Positions 11,637 through 22,327 of a stretch of DNA of 24,903 nt are shown here, one piece after another; the first letter of the stretch is position 1; each line of letters starts with the position of its first letter. The stretch covers positions 296,965-321,867 of the forward strand of contig MNCI01001884.1 in NCBI GenBank assembly GCA_015680685.1, in the 5' to 3' direction. The stretch comes from Gnetum montanum (taxonomy: Eukaryota; Streptophyta; Gnetopsida; Gnetales; Gnetaceae). The position numbers and the translations under genes were made by a program. The notes below the pieces were generated by a model. It was not told the origin of the DNA, did no database searches, and worked only from the letters and a program-made list of their open reading frames with translations.

Positions 11637-13270
11637 GAAGACCGTGTTCTCAAAAAGAGCGTTCTCAGAGAGAGAGCACCAAGTAAGGGAGCCCTCAAGG
11701 AAAATGCTCTCGTAGAGAGTGCTCTTAGTGAGAACGCTCTTGGGGAGGGCGCTCTCAGCGAGAATGCTGTAGCAAAGGCTGCTCTCCATGAGAATGCTCT
11801 CAATGAGCGTGCTCTCGAGGAGAACATTCTCACATGTGTAACACAAGGCACTCTCAAAGAGGGTGCACTCAGCGAGAACGCTCTCAGGAACACCCCTCTA
11901 ACCGAGGGTGCTCTTTGAGAGAATGCTCTCAAGGAGAACACTCTCATGAGCATAGCACAAGGTGCTCTTAGGGAGGGTGATCTCAAGGAGAATGCTCTCA
12001 GGGAGGCTGCTCTAACAGAGGGCACTCTCAAAGAGAACGATCTCACAAAGGGCAGTCTTAAGAAGGATGCTATTCGAGAGGGCGTCCTCAGTGAGCCCAT
12101 TCTCAGGGAGGGCACTCTCATGGAGGGTGTGCTCCGAGAGAATGCTCTCAACGAGGGCGCTCTCCAAGAGACCACTCTCATGTGCATAGTGCAAGGTGTA
12201 CTCAGGGAGAACGCTCCCACAGAGGGAGCTCTCTGGGAGGGCACTCTAACGGAGGATGCTCTCCAAGACAATGCTTTCAAGAAGAACACTCTCATGTGCG
12301 TAGCACAAGGCATTCTCAGGGAGAATGCTTGGAGGGAGGCCACTCTCCAGGAAGGCTCTCTCAACGAGAACACTCTCACGTGCGTTGCGCAAGGTTCTCT
12401 CATGAAGGGCACTCTCAAGGAGAACACTTTCCAAAAAGCCGCTCTAACGAAGGGCGCTCTCAAGGAGAACGCTCTCACAGAGCACGCTCTTAAGGAGGGT
12501 GTCCTCAGGGAGACCCTTCTCTTGGAGGGCACTCTTAGGAAGGGCACGCTCTGAGAGAACGCTCTCAACGAAGGCACTCTCAAGGAGAACACTCCCAGAT
12601 GTGTAGCGCAAGGCACTATCAGGGAAAATGCTATGAGGGAGGCTGCTCTCAGGAAGAGAACTCTCTGTGAGTGTGCCCTCTGTGATGGTGCTCTCAATGA
12701 GAACACTCTCACGTGCATAGCGGAAGATGCTCTTGGGGAGGATGCTCTGAAGGAGAACGTTCTCATGGAGCACGCTCTTAAGGAGGATGCTCTCAAGGAG
12801 GGCGTCCTCAGGGAGACCGTTCTCAAGGAGGGCACTCTCCAAGAGAATGCTCTCAATGAGGGTGCTTTCGAGGAGAACACTCTCATGTGCGTAGCACAAG
12901 GTGCTCTCAGGGAGGGCGCTCCAAAGGAGAATGCTCCCATGTGCATAGTGTAAGGTGCTCTCGGGGAGAACGCTGTCAACGAGAACGCTCTCCATGGAGT
13001 GCACTCCCACAAAGAGCGTGCTCACGTTCAACATGCTCAGGGAGGGCGCTCTCACAGAGAACGCTCTCAAGGAGGGCATTCTCGAGGAGAATGCTTTCAG
13101 GAAGGCCACTCCTAGGAAGAGCGCTGTCCAACAGAATGCTCTCAACGAGGGCTGTCTCATTGAGAACACTCTCAAATGTGCAACGCAAGGCTCTCTCAGG
13201 GAGGACACTTCAAGAGAGAACACCATCATGTGTGCAGCAAGAGGCACTCCCATGGAGAGTGCTCTCGCAA
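11637..13270 (-). repeat. Region B array 5 (15-bp repeats)
   Basis: Longest block of 15-bp units without a promoter between 11.6 and 13.3 kb. Interrupted at intervals by an element related to CACGTGCATAACGCAAGG (for example at 12377 and 12710). Because the unit is a multiple of three and has few stops, long frames stay open on both strands; this is not evidence of coding. Confidence 0.88.
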
Positions 13271-13335
13271 GCACTGCATGAGGCGCTCTCGTGAGAGCAC
13301 GCTCTTGCTAGTGCAGCTATGTGAGGTGCTCTTGT

Positions 13336-13354
13336 GAGAGCGCTCTCGCGAGAG
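13336..13354. repeat. Two overlapping perfect palindromes by promoter copy 6
   Basis: GAGAGCGCTCTC (13336-13347) and CTCTCGCGAGAG (13343-13354) overlap by five bases. Equivalent to the palindrome block of copy 5. Confidence 0.8.
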
Positions 13355-13380
13355 CACCGTGCGATATTCCCAGGAAGAAC

Positions 13381-13453
13381 GCTACCTCTCCCCATATATG
13401 CTTATTGGGCTAGTTTCAGCCATACCATCTTGCATCCTTATAAATTTCTTCAC
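13381..13453 (-). promoter_or_regulatory. Spacer promoter module, copy 6
   Basis: Embedded in the 15-bp arrays of region B but with the G-class core CATATATGGGGAGAGG. It is the duplicate of copy 5 in the ~1.8-kb duplication yet differs from it at the start base. Confidence 0.75.
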
Positions 13454-14165
13454 GAAGACTGCGTTCTCAAAAAGAGCGTCCTCAGAGAGAGAGCACCAAG
13501 TAAAGGCGTCCTCAAAGAAAATGCTCTCATAGAGGGCACTCTCAGCGAGAACGCTCTCAAGGAGGGTGTTCTCAGCCAGAACTCTCTTGAGGAGGGTGCT
13601 CTCCATGAGAATGCTCTCAATGAGAGTGCTCTCGAGGAGAACATTCTCACATGCATAATGCAAGGTGCTCTTAGAGAGGGTGCACTCAGTGAGAACGCTC
13701 TCAAGAACACTGCTCTAATTGAGGGCACTCTTCGAGAGAATGCTCTCAACGAGGGCGCTCTCGAGAAGAACACTCGCATGAGCGTAACACAAGGAGAACA
13801 CTCTTAGGGAGGGTGATCTCAAGGAGAACTCTCTCAGGGAGGCTGCTCTAACAGAGGGCGATCTCGTGGAGTGTAGTCTTAAGAAGGACGCTATTGGATA
13901 GGGCATCCTCAGTGAGCCTGTTCTCAGGGAGGGCACTCTCATGGAGGGCACGCTTCGAGAGAATGCTCTCAACAAGGGCGCTCTCCAGGAGAACGCTCTC
14001 AATGAGGACGCTCTCCAGGAGAATGCTCTCACATGCGTAGCGCAAGATGTACTCAGGGAGAACGCTCCCACGAAGGGTGCTCTCAACGAGAACACTCTCA
14101 CGTGCGTACCAGGAAGGCACTCTCAAGGAGAACGCTCTCAGGGAGCACGCTCTCGGGGAGGGCAT
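13454..14165 (-). repeat. Region B array 6 (15-bp repeats)
   Basis: Diverged tandem 15-bp units of the type GCTCTCAAGGAGAAC or ACTCTCAGGGAGGGC on the plus strand. Homologous to 11637-12240 at an offset of about 1.82-1.85 kb. The array ends where the first 29-bp unit appears. Confidence 0.88.
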
Positions 14166-14248
14166 CCGTTTGGCCAGCACTTGGACTCGTGAGAGCGCTC
14201 GTGCCATCGCAGCTAAGCGAGTTGCTCCCATGGAGAGCACTCTCATAA

Positions 14249-14266
14249 GAGCACCGTGCGGTGCTC
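14249..14266. repeat. Inverted repeat by promoter copy 7
   Basis: GAGCACCGTGCGGTGCTC has 8-bp arms around a two-base centre. It occupies the same place relative to the promoter as the dyads by copies 5 and 13. Confidence 0.8.
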
Positions 14267-14277
14267 CCAGGGAGAAT

Positions 14278-14350
14278 GCTACCTCTCCCCATATATGCTG
14301 ATTGGGCCATTTTCTGCCATACCATCCTGCACCCTTATAAATTTGGTCAT
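14278..14350 (-). promoter_or_regulatory. Spacer promoter module, copy 7
   Basis: First module of region C. G-class core, TATAAGGGTGCAGG upstream, with a full palindrome block at 14186-14277 downstream. Confidence 0.76.
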
Positions 14351-14654
14351 GAGGTATCGTTGCGTCAACACTTGGTCACGAGGATCCGTTGGGGCAACAC
14401 TTGGGCATGAGGGACCGTTTGGCAAACACTTGGTCACGAGGGACCATTGGTTCAACGCTTGGTCACGAGGGACCATTTGGCCAACACTTGGTCACGAGGG
14501 ACCGTTTGGCGAACACTTGGTCATGAGGGACCGTTGGGCCAACCCTTGGTCACGAGGGATCGTTGCGCCAATAGTTGGTCACGAGGGACCGTTGGGCCAA
14601 CCCTTGGTCACAAGGGTCTGTTGGACCAACACTTGGTCACGAGGGACCGTTGGT

Positions 14655-14903
14655 NNNNNNNNNNNNNNNNNNNNNNNNNNNNNNNNNNNNNNNNNNNNNN
14701 NNNNNNNNNNNNNNNNNNNNNNNNNNNNNNNNNNNNNNNNNNNNNNNNNNNNNNNNNNNNNNNNNNNNNNNNNNNNNNNNNNNNNNNNNNNNNNNNNNNN
14801 NNNNNNNNNNNNNNNNNNNNNNNNNNNNNNNNNNNNNNNNNNNNNNNNNNNNNNNNNNNNNNNNNNNNNNNNNNNNNNNNNNNNNNNNNNNNNNNNNNNN
14901 NNN
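14655..14903. other. Assembly gap of 249 N
   Basis: The gap interrupts a 29-bp array and resumes just before a promoter module. The blocks on either side (from 14345 and from 14998) are nearly identical over more than 100 bases, so the copy number here may be wrong. Confidence 0.99.
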
Positions 14904-14930
14904 ACTATGCAAGGTGCTCCCAGGAAGAAC

Positions 14931-15003
14931 GCTACCTCTCCCCATATATGCTGATTAGGCCAGTTTCTGCCATACCATCCTGCACCCTTATAAATTTGGT
15001 CAT
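14931..15003 (-). promoter_or_regulatory. Spacer promoter module, copy 8
   Basis: G-class core; CCTAATCAG replaces CCCAATCAG. Follows the assembly gap. The array on its right repeats the array that follows copy 7. Confidence 0.75.
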
Positions 15004-15662
15004 GAGGTATCGTTGCGTCAACACTTGGTCACGAGGATCCGTTGGGGCAACACTTGGGCATGAGGGACCGTTTGGCAAACACTTGGTCACGAGGGACCAT
15101 TGGGGCAACCCTTGGTCGCGAGGGACCATTTGGCGAACACTTGGTCACGAGGGATCGTTTCGCGAACACTTGGTCACGAGGGACCGTTGGGTCAACGCTT
15201 GGTCACGAGGGACCGTTTGGCCAACACTTGGTCACAAGGGACCGTTTGGCGAACACTTGGTCACGAGGGACCGTTGGGCCAACCCTTGGTCATGAGGGAT
15301 CGTTGGGCCAACAGTTGGTAACGAGGGACCGTTGGGCCAACCCCTGGCCACAAGGGACCGTTTGGCGAACACTTGATCACGAGGGACCATCGGGCCAACA
15401 CTTGGTCACGAGGGACCGTTGGTTCAACGCTTGGTCACGAGGGACCGTTTGGCCAACACTTGGTCACAAGGGACCGTTTGGCGAACACTTGGTCACGAGG
15501 GACCGTTGGGCCAACACTTGGTCACGAGGGACCGTTGGTTCAACGGTTGGTCACGAGGGTCCGTTGGGCCAACAGTTGGTTACGAGGGTCCGTTGGGCCA
15601 TCACTTGCTCACGTGAAAGTGCTTGTGCCAGCGCAGCTATGCAAGGTGCTCCTAGGGAGAAC

Positions 15663-15735
15663 GCTACCTCTCCCCATATATGCTGATTGGGCCAGTTTCT
15701 GCCATACCATCCTGCACCCTTATAAATTTGGTCAC
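15663..15735 (-). promoter_or_regulatory. Spacer promoter module, copy 9
   Basis: Matches copy 10 almost throughout: G-class core, TATAAGGGTGCAGG upstream. Confidence 0.77.
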
Positions 15736-16220
15736 GAGGGATCGTTGGGCCAACACTTGGTCACGAGGGTCCGTTGGGGCTACCCTTGGTCACGAGGGAC
15801 CGTTGGGGCAACCCTTGGTCACGAGGGACGATTTGGCGAACACTTGGTCACAAGGGATTGTTTGGCGAACACTTGGTCACGAGGGACCGTTGGGCCAACC
15901 CTTGGTCACGAGGGACCGTTTGGCGAACACTTGGTCATGAGGGACCATTGGGCCAACACTTGCTCATGAGGGACTGTTGGTTCAACGCTTGGTCACGAGG
16001 GACCATTTGGCCAACACTTGGTCACGAGGGACCGTTTGGCGAACACTTGGTCACGAGGGTCCGTTGGACCAACATTTGGTTATGAGGGACTGTTGGTTCA
16101 ATGCTTGGTCACGAGGGTCCATTGGGCCAACACTTGGTTACGAGGGTCCGTTGGGCCATCACTTAGTCACGTGAAAGTGCTCGTGCCAGCGCAGCTATGC
16201 AAGGTGCTCCCAGGGAGAAT

Positions 16221-16293
16221 GCTACCTCTCCCCATATATGCTGATTGGGCCAGTTTCTGCCATACCATCCTGCACCCTTATAAATTTGGTCAC
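16221..16293 (-). promoter_or_regulatory. Spacer promoter module, copy 10
   Basis: G-class core, canonical for the subfamily of copies 7 to 13 (CAGCATATATGGGG and GGCAGAAAC). Confidence 0.77.
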
Positions 16294-16720
16294 GAGGGAT
16301 CGTTGGGCCAACACTTGGTCACTAGGATCCGTTGGGGCAACCCTTGGTCACGAGGGACTGTTTGGTGAACACTTGATCACGAGGGATGGTTGGGGCAACA
16401 GTTGGTCACGAGGGACCGTTTGGCGAACACTCGGTCACGAGGGATCGTTTGGCGAATACTTGGTCACGAGGGACCGTTGGGCCAACCCTTGGTCACGAGG
16501 GACCGTTTGCCCAATAGTTGGTCACGAGGGATCGTTGGGCCAATAGTTGGTCATGAGGGACCGTTGGGCCAACTCTTCGCCACGAGGGACCGTTTGGTGA
16601 ACACTTGGTCAAGAGGGACCATTGGGCCAACTCTTGGCCACGAGGGTCCGTTGGGCCATCACTTAGTCACGTGAAAGTGCTCGTGCTAGCGCAGCTATGC
16701 AAGGTGCTCCCAGGGAGAAT

Positions 16721-16793
16721 GCTACCTCTCCCCATATATGCTGATTGGGCCATTTTCTGCCATACCATCCTGCACCCTTATAAATTTGGTCAC
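16721..16793 (-). promoter_or_regulatory. Spacer promoter module, copy 11
   Basis: G-class core with GGCAGAAAATGG between the elements. The array on its upstream side (from 16794) is a diverged copy of the array beginning at 15033. Confidence 0.76.
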
Positions 16794-17337
16794 GAGGATC
16801 CGTTGGGGCAACACTTTGGCATGAGGGACCGTTTGGCAAACACTTGGTCACGAGGGACCATTGGGGCAACCCTTGGTCGCGAGGGATCATTTGGCGAACA
16901 CTTGGTCACGAGGGATCGTTTCGCGAACACTTGGTCACGAGGGACCGTTGGGCCAACCCTTGGTCATGAGGGACCGTTTGCCCAACAGTTGGTCACAAGG
17001 GACCATTGGGCCAACCCTTGGTCATGAGGGATCGTTGGGCCAACAGTTGGTCACGAGGGACCGTTGGGCCAACCCTTGTCCACGAGGGACCGTTTGGCGA
17101 ACACTTGGTCACGAGGGATTGTCGGGCCAACACTTGGTCACGAGGGACCGTTGGTTCAACGCTTGGTCACGAGGGACCGTTTGGCCAACACTTGGTCACG
17201 AGGGACCGTTTGGTGAACACTTGGTCACGAGGGACCGTTGGGCCAACACTTGGTTACAAGGGTCTGTTGGGCCATCACTTGGTCACATGAAAGTGCTCGT
17301 TCTAGCGCAGCTATGCAAGGTGCTCCTATGGAGAACA

Positions 17338-17410
17338 CTACCTCTCCCCATATATGCTGATTGGGCTAGTTTCTACCATACCATCCTGCAGCCTTATAAA
17401 TTTGGTCACG
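17338..17410 (-). promoter_or_regulatory. Spacer promoter module, copy 12
   Basis: G-class core; the upstream element is TATAAGGCTGCAGG. Short palindrome block downstream. Confidence 0.74.
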
Positions 17411-17775
17411 AGGGACCGTTGGGCCAACCCTTGATCACGAGGGACCGTTTGGCCAACACTTGGTCACTAGGGTCCGTTTGGCCAACACTTGGTCACTAGG
17501 GTCCATTTGGCCAACACTTGGTCACGAGGAACCGTTGTGCCAACACTTGGTCACGAGGGACCGTTGGGCCAACCCTTGGTCATGAGGGTCTGTTTGGCCA
17601 ACACTTGGTCACGAGGGACCGTTGGGCCAATCCTTGGTTACTAGGGTCCGTTTGGCCAACACTTGGTCACGAGGGACCGTTTGGCCAACACTTGGTCACG
17701 AGGGTCCGTTAGGCCATCACTTGGTCTCGTGAGAGTGCTTGTGCCAATGCAGCTATGCGAGGTGCTCCCATGGAG

Positions 17776-17791
17776 AGCACCGTACGGTGCT
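17776..17791. repeat. Perfect 16-bp palindrome by promoter copy 13
   Basis: AGCACCGTACGGTGCT is its own reverse complement. It is preceded by GTGCTCCCATGG, so alternative pairings are possible. The copy at 18160 has one change. Confidence 0.82.
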
Positions 17792-17803
17792 TCCAACAAG
17801 AAT

Positions 17804-17876
17804 GCTACCTCTCCCCATATATGCTGATTGGGCCAGTTTCTGCCATACCATCCTGCACCCTTATAAATTTGGTCAC
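17804..17876 (-). promoter_or_regulatory. Spacer promoter module, copy 13
   Basis: G-class core, TATAAGGGTGCAGG upstream. The perfect 16-bp palindrome at 17776-17791 lies just downstream of its start. Confidence 0.76.
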
Positions 17877-18183
17877 GAGGGATCGTTGGGCCAACACTTG
17901 GTCACGAGGGACCATTGGGCCAATCCTTGGTTACTAGGGTCCGTTTGGCCAACCCTTGGTCACGAGGGACCGTTGGGCCAACCCTTGGTCACGAGGGTCC
18001 GTTTGGCCAACACTTGGTCACGAGGGACCGCTACCTCAATCGTCATGAGGGATCGTCTGTTTGGCCAAAACTTGGTCACGAGGGTCCATTAGGCCATCAC
18101 TTGGTCTCATGAGAGTGCTTGTGCCAATGCAACTATGTGAGGTGCTCCCATGGAGAGCACCGTATGGTGCTCCCAACAAGAAT

Positions 18184-18256
18184 GCTACCTCTCCCCATAT
18201 ATGTTCTTTGGGCCAATTTCAGCCATACCATCCTGCACCCTTATAAATTTGGTCAT
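18184..18256 (-). promoter_or_regulatory. Spacer promoter module, copy 14
   Basis: G-class core; the bases upstream of it are changed (CCCAAAGAAC for CCCAATCAAC). It lies about 380 bases from copy 13, and their downstream palindrome blocks are nearly identical. Confidence 0.73.
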
Positions 18257-19187
18257 GAGGGATCGTTGGGCCAACACTTGGTCACAAGGGACCGTTGGGC
18301 CAATCCTTGGTTACTAGGGTATGTTTGGACAACACTTCGTCACGAGGGACCGTTGGGCCAACCCTTGGTCACAAGGGTCCATTTGGCCAACACTTGGTCA
18401 TGAGGGACCGTAGGAACAACCCTTGGTCACGAGGGACCATTGGAACAACCCTTGGTCACGAGGGACCATTGGAACAACCCTTGGTCACGAGGGACCATTG
18501 GGCCAACGCTTGGTCACGAGGGACCGTTGGGCCAACCCTTGGTCACAAGGGTCCATTTGGCCAACACTTGGTCACGAGGGACCATTGGGCCAACCCTTGG
18601 TCACGAGGGACCGTTGGGCCAACCCTTGATCACGAGGGAACGTTGTGCCAACACTTGGTCATGAGGGACCGTAGGAACAACCCTTGGTCACGAGGGACCA
18701 TTGGAACAACCCTTGGTCACGAGGGACCGTTGAGCCAACACTTGGTCACAGGGAACCGTTGGCCCAACCCTTGGTCATGCAGGTCCGTTGGACCAACCCT
18801 TGGTCACGAGGGTCTGTTTGGCCAACCCTTGGTCACGAGGGACCGTTGGGCCAACACTTGGTCATGAGGGACCATATGGCCAACCCTTGGTCACGAGGGT
18901 TCGTTTGGCCAATAGTTGGTCACGAGGGACCGTTGGGCCATCACTAGGGCACAATGGTCTGTTGGGCCAACACTTGGTCATGAGGGAGCATTGGTTCAAC
19001 GCTTGGTCACAAGGGACCATTTGGCCAACACTTTGTCATGAGGGTCTGTTTGGCCATCACTTGGTCACGAGGGTCCATTGGGCCATCACTTGATCTCGTG
19101 AGAGCGCTTGTGCCAGCGAAGGTATGCGAGGTGCTCCCATGGAGATCCCTCTCATGAGAGAACCGTGTGGTGCTCCCTGTGAGAATG

Positions 19188-19260
19188 CTACCTCTCCCCA
19201 TATATGCTGATTGGGCTAGCTTCATCCATACCATCTTGCACCCTTATAAATTTGGTCACG
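19188..19260 (-). promoter_or_regulatory. Spacer promoter module, copy 15
   Basis: G-class core and TATAAGGGTGCAAG upstream; small changes between them (GGATGAAGC for GGCTGAAAC). Confidence 0.74.
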
Positions 19261-19740
19261 AGGGACCGTTGGACCAACACTTGCTCACGAGGGACCGTTG
19301 GGCCAATCCTTGGTTACTAGGGTCCGTTTGGCCAACAACGTTGCATCAACACTTGGTCACGAGGTACCGTTGGGCCAACCCTTGGTCACCAGGGTCCATT
19401 TGGCCAACACTTGGTCACGAGGGAACGTTGCACCAAAAGTTGGTCACGAGGGATCATTTGGGCCAACACTTGGTCACAAGGGACTGTTGGCCCAACCCTT
19501 GGTCATGCGGGTCCGGTGGGCCAACCCTTGGTCATGCAGGTCCGTTGGGCCAACCCTTGGTCACAAGGGTCCATTTGGTGAACCCTTGATCACGAGGGAC
19601 CGTTGGGCCATCACTTGATCATGAGGGTCCATTGGGCCATCGCATGGTTTCGTGAAAGCACTCGTGCCAGCGCAGCTATGCGAGGTGCTCCCATGGAGAG
19701 CACTCTCATGAGAGCACCGTGCGATGCTCCCACGAAGAAC

Positions 19741-19813
19741 GCTACCTCTTCCCAGACATGCTGATTGGGACAGTTTCAGCCATACCATCCTGCACCCTTA
19801 TAAATTTGGTCAC
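19741..19813 (-). promoter_or_regulatory. Spacer promoter module, copy 16 (core mutated)
   Basis: The core reads CATGTCTGGGAAGAGG on the minus strand, destroying the TATAT element, while the upstream TATAAGGG remains. Probably inactive at the usual start. Confidence 0.65.
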
Positions 19814-19952
19814 GAGGGACCGTTGGGCCAACGCTTGGTCACGAGGGTCCGCTGCGTCAACACTTGGTCATGAGGGACCCTTTGGCCAACAGTTGGTCAT
19901 GAGGGACCATTGGGCCAACACTTGGTCACGAGGGTTCGTTGGGCCAACCCTT

Positions 19953-20025
19953 CTACCTCTCCCCACATATGTTGATTGGGCCAATTTCAGCCATACCATC
20001 CTGCACCGTTATAAATTTGGTCACG
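19953..20025 (-). promoter_or_regulatory. Spacer promoter module, copy 17 (no palindrome block)
   Basis: The core is CATATGTGGGGAGAGG (TATGT for TATAT) and the upstream element TATAACGGTGC. Unlike the others, it is joined directly to a 29-bp array on its downstream side (19952) without the usual palindromic leader. Confidence 0.65.
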
Positions 20026-20323
20026 AGGGACCATTGGGCCAACCCTTGGTCACGATGCTCCGTTTTGCCAACACTTTGTCACGAGGGACCGTCGGGTCAA
20101 CACTTGGTCATGAGGGACCGTTTGGCCAACACTTGGTCACGAGGGTCCATTGGGCCAACCCTTGGTCACGATGGTCTGTTGGGTGAACACGTGGTCACGA
20201 GGGACCGTTGGTTCAATGCTTGGTCACGAGGGACCGTTGGGGCAACCCTTGGTCACGAGGGACCGTTCCGCCAAAACTTGGTCTCGTGTAAGTGCAACTA
20301 TGCGAGGTGCTCCCAGGGAGAAT

Positions 20324-20396
20324 GCAACCTCTCCCCATATATGTTGATTGGACCAATTTCGGCCATACCATCCTGCACCCTTATGAATTTGATCAC
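20324..20396 (-). promoter_or_regulatory. Spacer promoter module, copy 18
   Basis: The upstream element is TCATAAGGG on the minus strand (plus TTATGAATTT), one base off the TATAAGGG seen elsewhere. G-class core intact. Its downstream palindrome block is shortened. Confidence 0.7.
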
Positions 20397-20791
20397 GAGG
20401 GACCGCTGGTTCAACGCTTGGTCAGGAGGGACCGTTTGGCCAACACTTGGTCACGAGGGACCGTTGGGCCAGCAGTTGGTCACAAGGAACCATTTGGACA
20501 ACAGTTGGTCACGAGGGTCCGTTGGGCCAACCCTTGGTCACGATGGTCTGTTGGGCCAACACTTGGTCATGAGGGACCGTTGGTTCAACGCTTGGTCACG
20601 AGCGACCGCTGGTTCAACGCTTGGTCATGAGGAACCGTTTGGCCAAGTCTTGGTTATGAGGGACTGTTTGGCCAACTCTTGGTCACGAGGGTCTGTTGGG
20701 ACATCACTTGGTCTCATGTGAGCGCAACTATGCGAGGTGCTCCCATGAAGAGCACTCTCACGAGAGCACCGTGCAGTTCTCCCAGGGAGAA

Positions 20792-20864
20792 TGCTACCTC
20801 TCCCCATATATGTTGATTGGTCCAGTTTCAGCCATACAATCCTGCACCCTTATAAATGTGGTCA
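20792..20864 (-). promoter_or_regulatory. Spacer promoter module, copy 19 (GTGG subfamily)
   Basis: First module from the left with TATAAATGTGG; carries TTGGTCCAG for TTGGGCCAG. G-class core. Confidence 0.75.
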
Positions 20865-21187
20865 CGAGGGACCGTTGGGCCACCACTTGGTCATGAGGGA
20901 CCACTGGTTCAACGCTTGGTCATGAGGGACCGTTGGGCCAACACTGGGTCACGAGGGATCATTGGTTCAACGCTTGGTCACGAGGGACCGTTGGGCCAAC
21001 CCTTGGTCACGAGGAACCGTTTGGACAACAGTTGGTCACGAGGGACCATTGGGCCAACACTTGGCCATGAGGGTCCGTTGGGCCATCAGTTGGTCTCGTG
21101 AGAGCGCTCGTGCCAATGCAGCTCTGCGAGGTGCTTCCATGGAGAGCACTCTTGGGAGAGCACTGTGCAGTGCTCCCAGGGAGGACC

Positions 21188-21260
21188 CTACCTCTCCCCA
21201 TATATGTTGATTGGGCAAGTTTCAGCCATACCATCCTGCACCCTTATAAATGTGGTCACA
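21188..21260 (-). promoter_or_regulatory. Spacer promoter module, copy 20 (GTGG subfamily)
   Basis: TATAAATGTGG variant, G-class core. Middle member of the 394-bp tandem pair. Confidence 0.76.
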
Positions 21261-21547
21261 AGGGACCGTTGGGTCAACACTTGGTCATGAGGGACCACTG
21301 GTTCAACGCTTGGTCATGAGGGACCGTCGGGCCAACACTGGGTCACGAGGGATCGTTGGTTCAACGCTTGGTCACGAGGGACCGTTGGGCCAACCCTTGG
21401 TCACGAGGAACCGTTTGGACAACAGTTGGTCACGAGGGACCGTTGGGCCAACACTTGGTCATGAGGGTCCGTTGGGCCATCAGTTGGTCTCGTGAGAGCG
21501 CTCGTGCCAATGCAGCTCTGCGAGGTGCTTCCATGGAGAGCACTCTT

Positions 21548-21571
21548 GGGAGAGCACCGTGCAGTGCTCCC
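21548..21571 (-). repeat. Bulged hairpin by promoter copy 21
   Basis: GGGAGAGCAC and GTGCTCCC pair as an 8-bp stem with a two-base bulge around a six-base loop. The same hairpin follows copies 20, 23 and 25. In the RNA it would start roughly 20-25 bases after the predicted start. Confidence 0.7.
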
Positions 21572-21581
21572 AGGGAGAACC

Positions 21582-21654
21582 CTACCTCTCCCCATATATG
21601 TTGATTGGGCCAGTTTCGGCCATACAATCCTACACCCTTATAAATGTGGTCACA
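21582..21654 (-). promoter_or_regulatory. Spacer promoter module, copy 21 (GTGG subfamily)
   Basis: TATAAATGTGG variant, G-class core. Marks the end of two tandem 394-bp periods that begin at copy 19. Confidence 0.76.
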
Positions 21655-21770
21655 AGGGTCCATTGGGCGATCACTTGGTCTCGTGAGAGTGCTCGTGCCA
21701 GCGCAGCTATGCAAGGTTCTCCGATGCAGAGCACTCTTGCAAGAGCACCGTGCAGTGCTCCCAGGGAGAA

Positions 21771-21843
21771 TGCTACCTCTCCCCATATATGTTGATTGGG
21801 TCAGTTTCAGCCATACCATCCTGCACCCTTATAAATGTGGTCA
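21771..21843 (-). promoter_or_regulatory. Spacer promoter module, copy 22 (GTGG subfamily)
   Basis: TATAAATGTGG variant and G-class core. Only ~117 bases separate it from copy 21, with about one 29-bp unit between. Confidence 0.75.
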
Positions 21844-22137
21844 CGAGGGACCGCTGGTTCAACGCTTGGTCATGAGGGACTGTTGGGCCAACACTGGGTC
21901 ACGAGGGATCGTTGGTTCAACGCTTGGTCACGAGGGACCGTTGGGCCAACCCTTGGTCACGAGGGACCGTTTGGATAACAGTTGGTCACAAGGGACCGTT
22001 TGGCCAACACTTGGTTACGAGGGTCCATTGGGCCATCAGTTGGTCTCATGAGAGTGCTCGTACCAATGCAACTATGCGAGGTGCTCCCATGGAGAGCACT
22101 CTTGGGAGAGCACCGTGCAGTGCTCCCAGGGAGAACG

Positions 22138-22210
22138 CTACCTCTCCCCATATATGTTGATTGGGCTAGTTTTGGCCATACAATCCTACACCCTTATAAA
22201 TGTGGTCACG
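22138..22210 (-). promoter_or_regulatory. Spacer promoter module, copy 23 (GTGG subfamily)
   Basis: TATAAATGTGG variant with G-class core; CAATCCTACACCC replaces the usual CCATCCTGCACCC, as in copy 21, which supports a shared recent origin of the two. Confidence 0.75.
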
Positions 22211-22327
22211 AGGGTCTGTTGGGCGATCACTTGGTCTCGTGAGAGGGCTCGTGCCAGCGTAGCTATGCGAGGTTCTCCCATGGAGAGCACTCTTGCGAGA
22301 GCACCTTGCAGTGCTCCCAGGGAGAAT

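Larger units (their letters stand above)
12996..14090. repeat. Second copy of a ~1.1-kb duplication including a promoter
   Basis: Partner of about 11180-12240. Shared landmarks are AGAGCGTGCTCA, the palindrome block, the promoter, GTTCTCAAAAAGAGCG (11646 and 13463) and GTACTCAGGGAGAACGCTCC (12198 and 14049). Offset 1817 to 1851. Confidence 0.78.
20792..21581. repeat. Two tandem ~395-bp promoter-plus-array units
   Basis: Units starting at 20792 and 21188 are near-identical, each with a promoter, about eight 29-bp repeats in the same variant order (including GGTTCAACG and CACTGGGTCACG units) and a palindrome block. Confidence 0.82.

Noticed and set aside
11633-13012. Long minus-strand open frame (459 codons) with five-residue periodicity, and similar frames with repeats like ALKEN on the plus strand
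   Set aside because: The period comes from the 15-bp DNA repeat, which is a multiple of three and nearly free of stops on both strands. Frames overlap on both strands, the sequence lies inside an rDNA spacer, and none is conserved as a frame across the duplications. It resembles pentapeptide-repeat proteins only by period.
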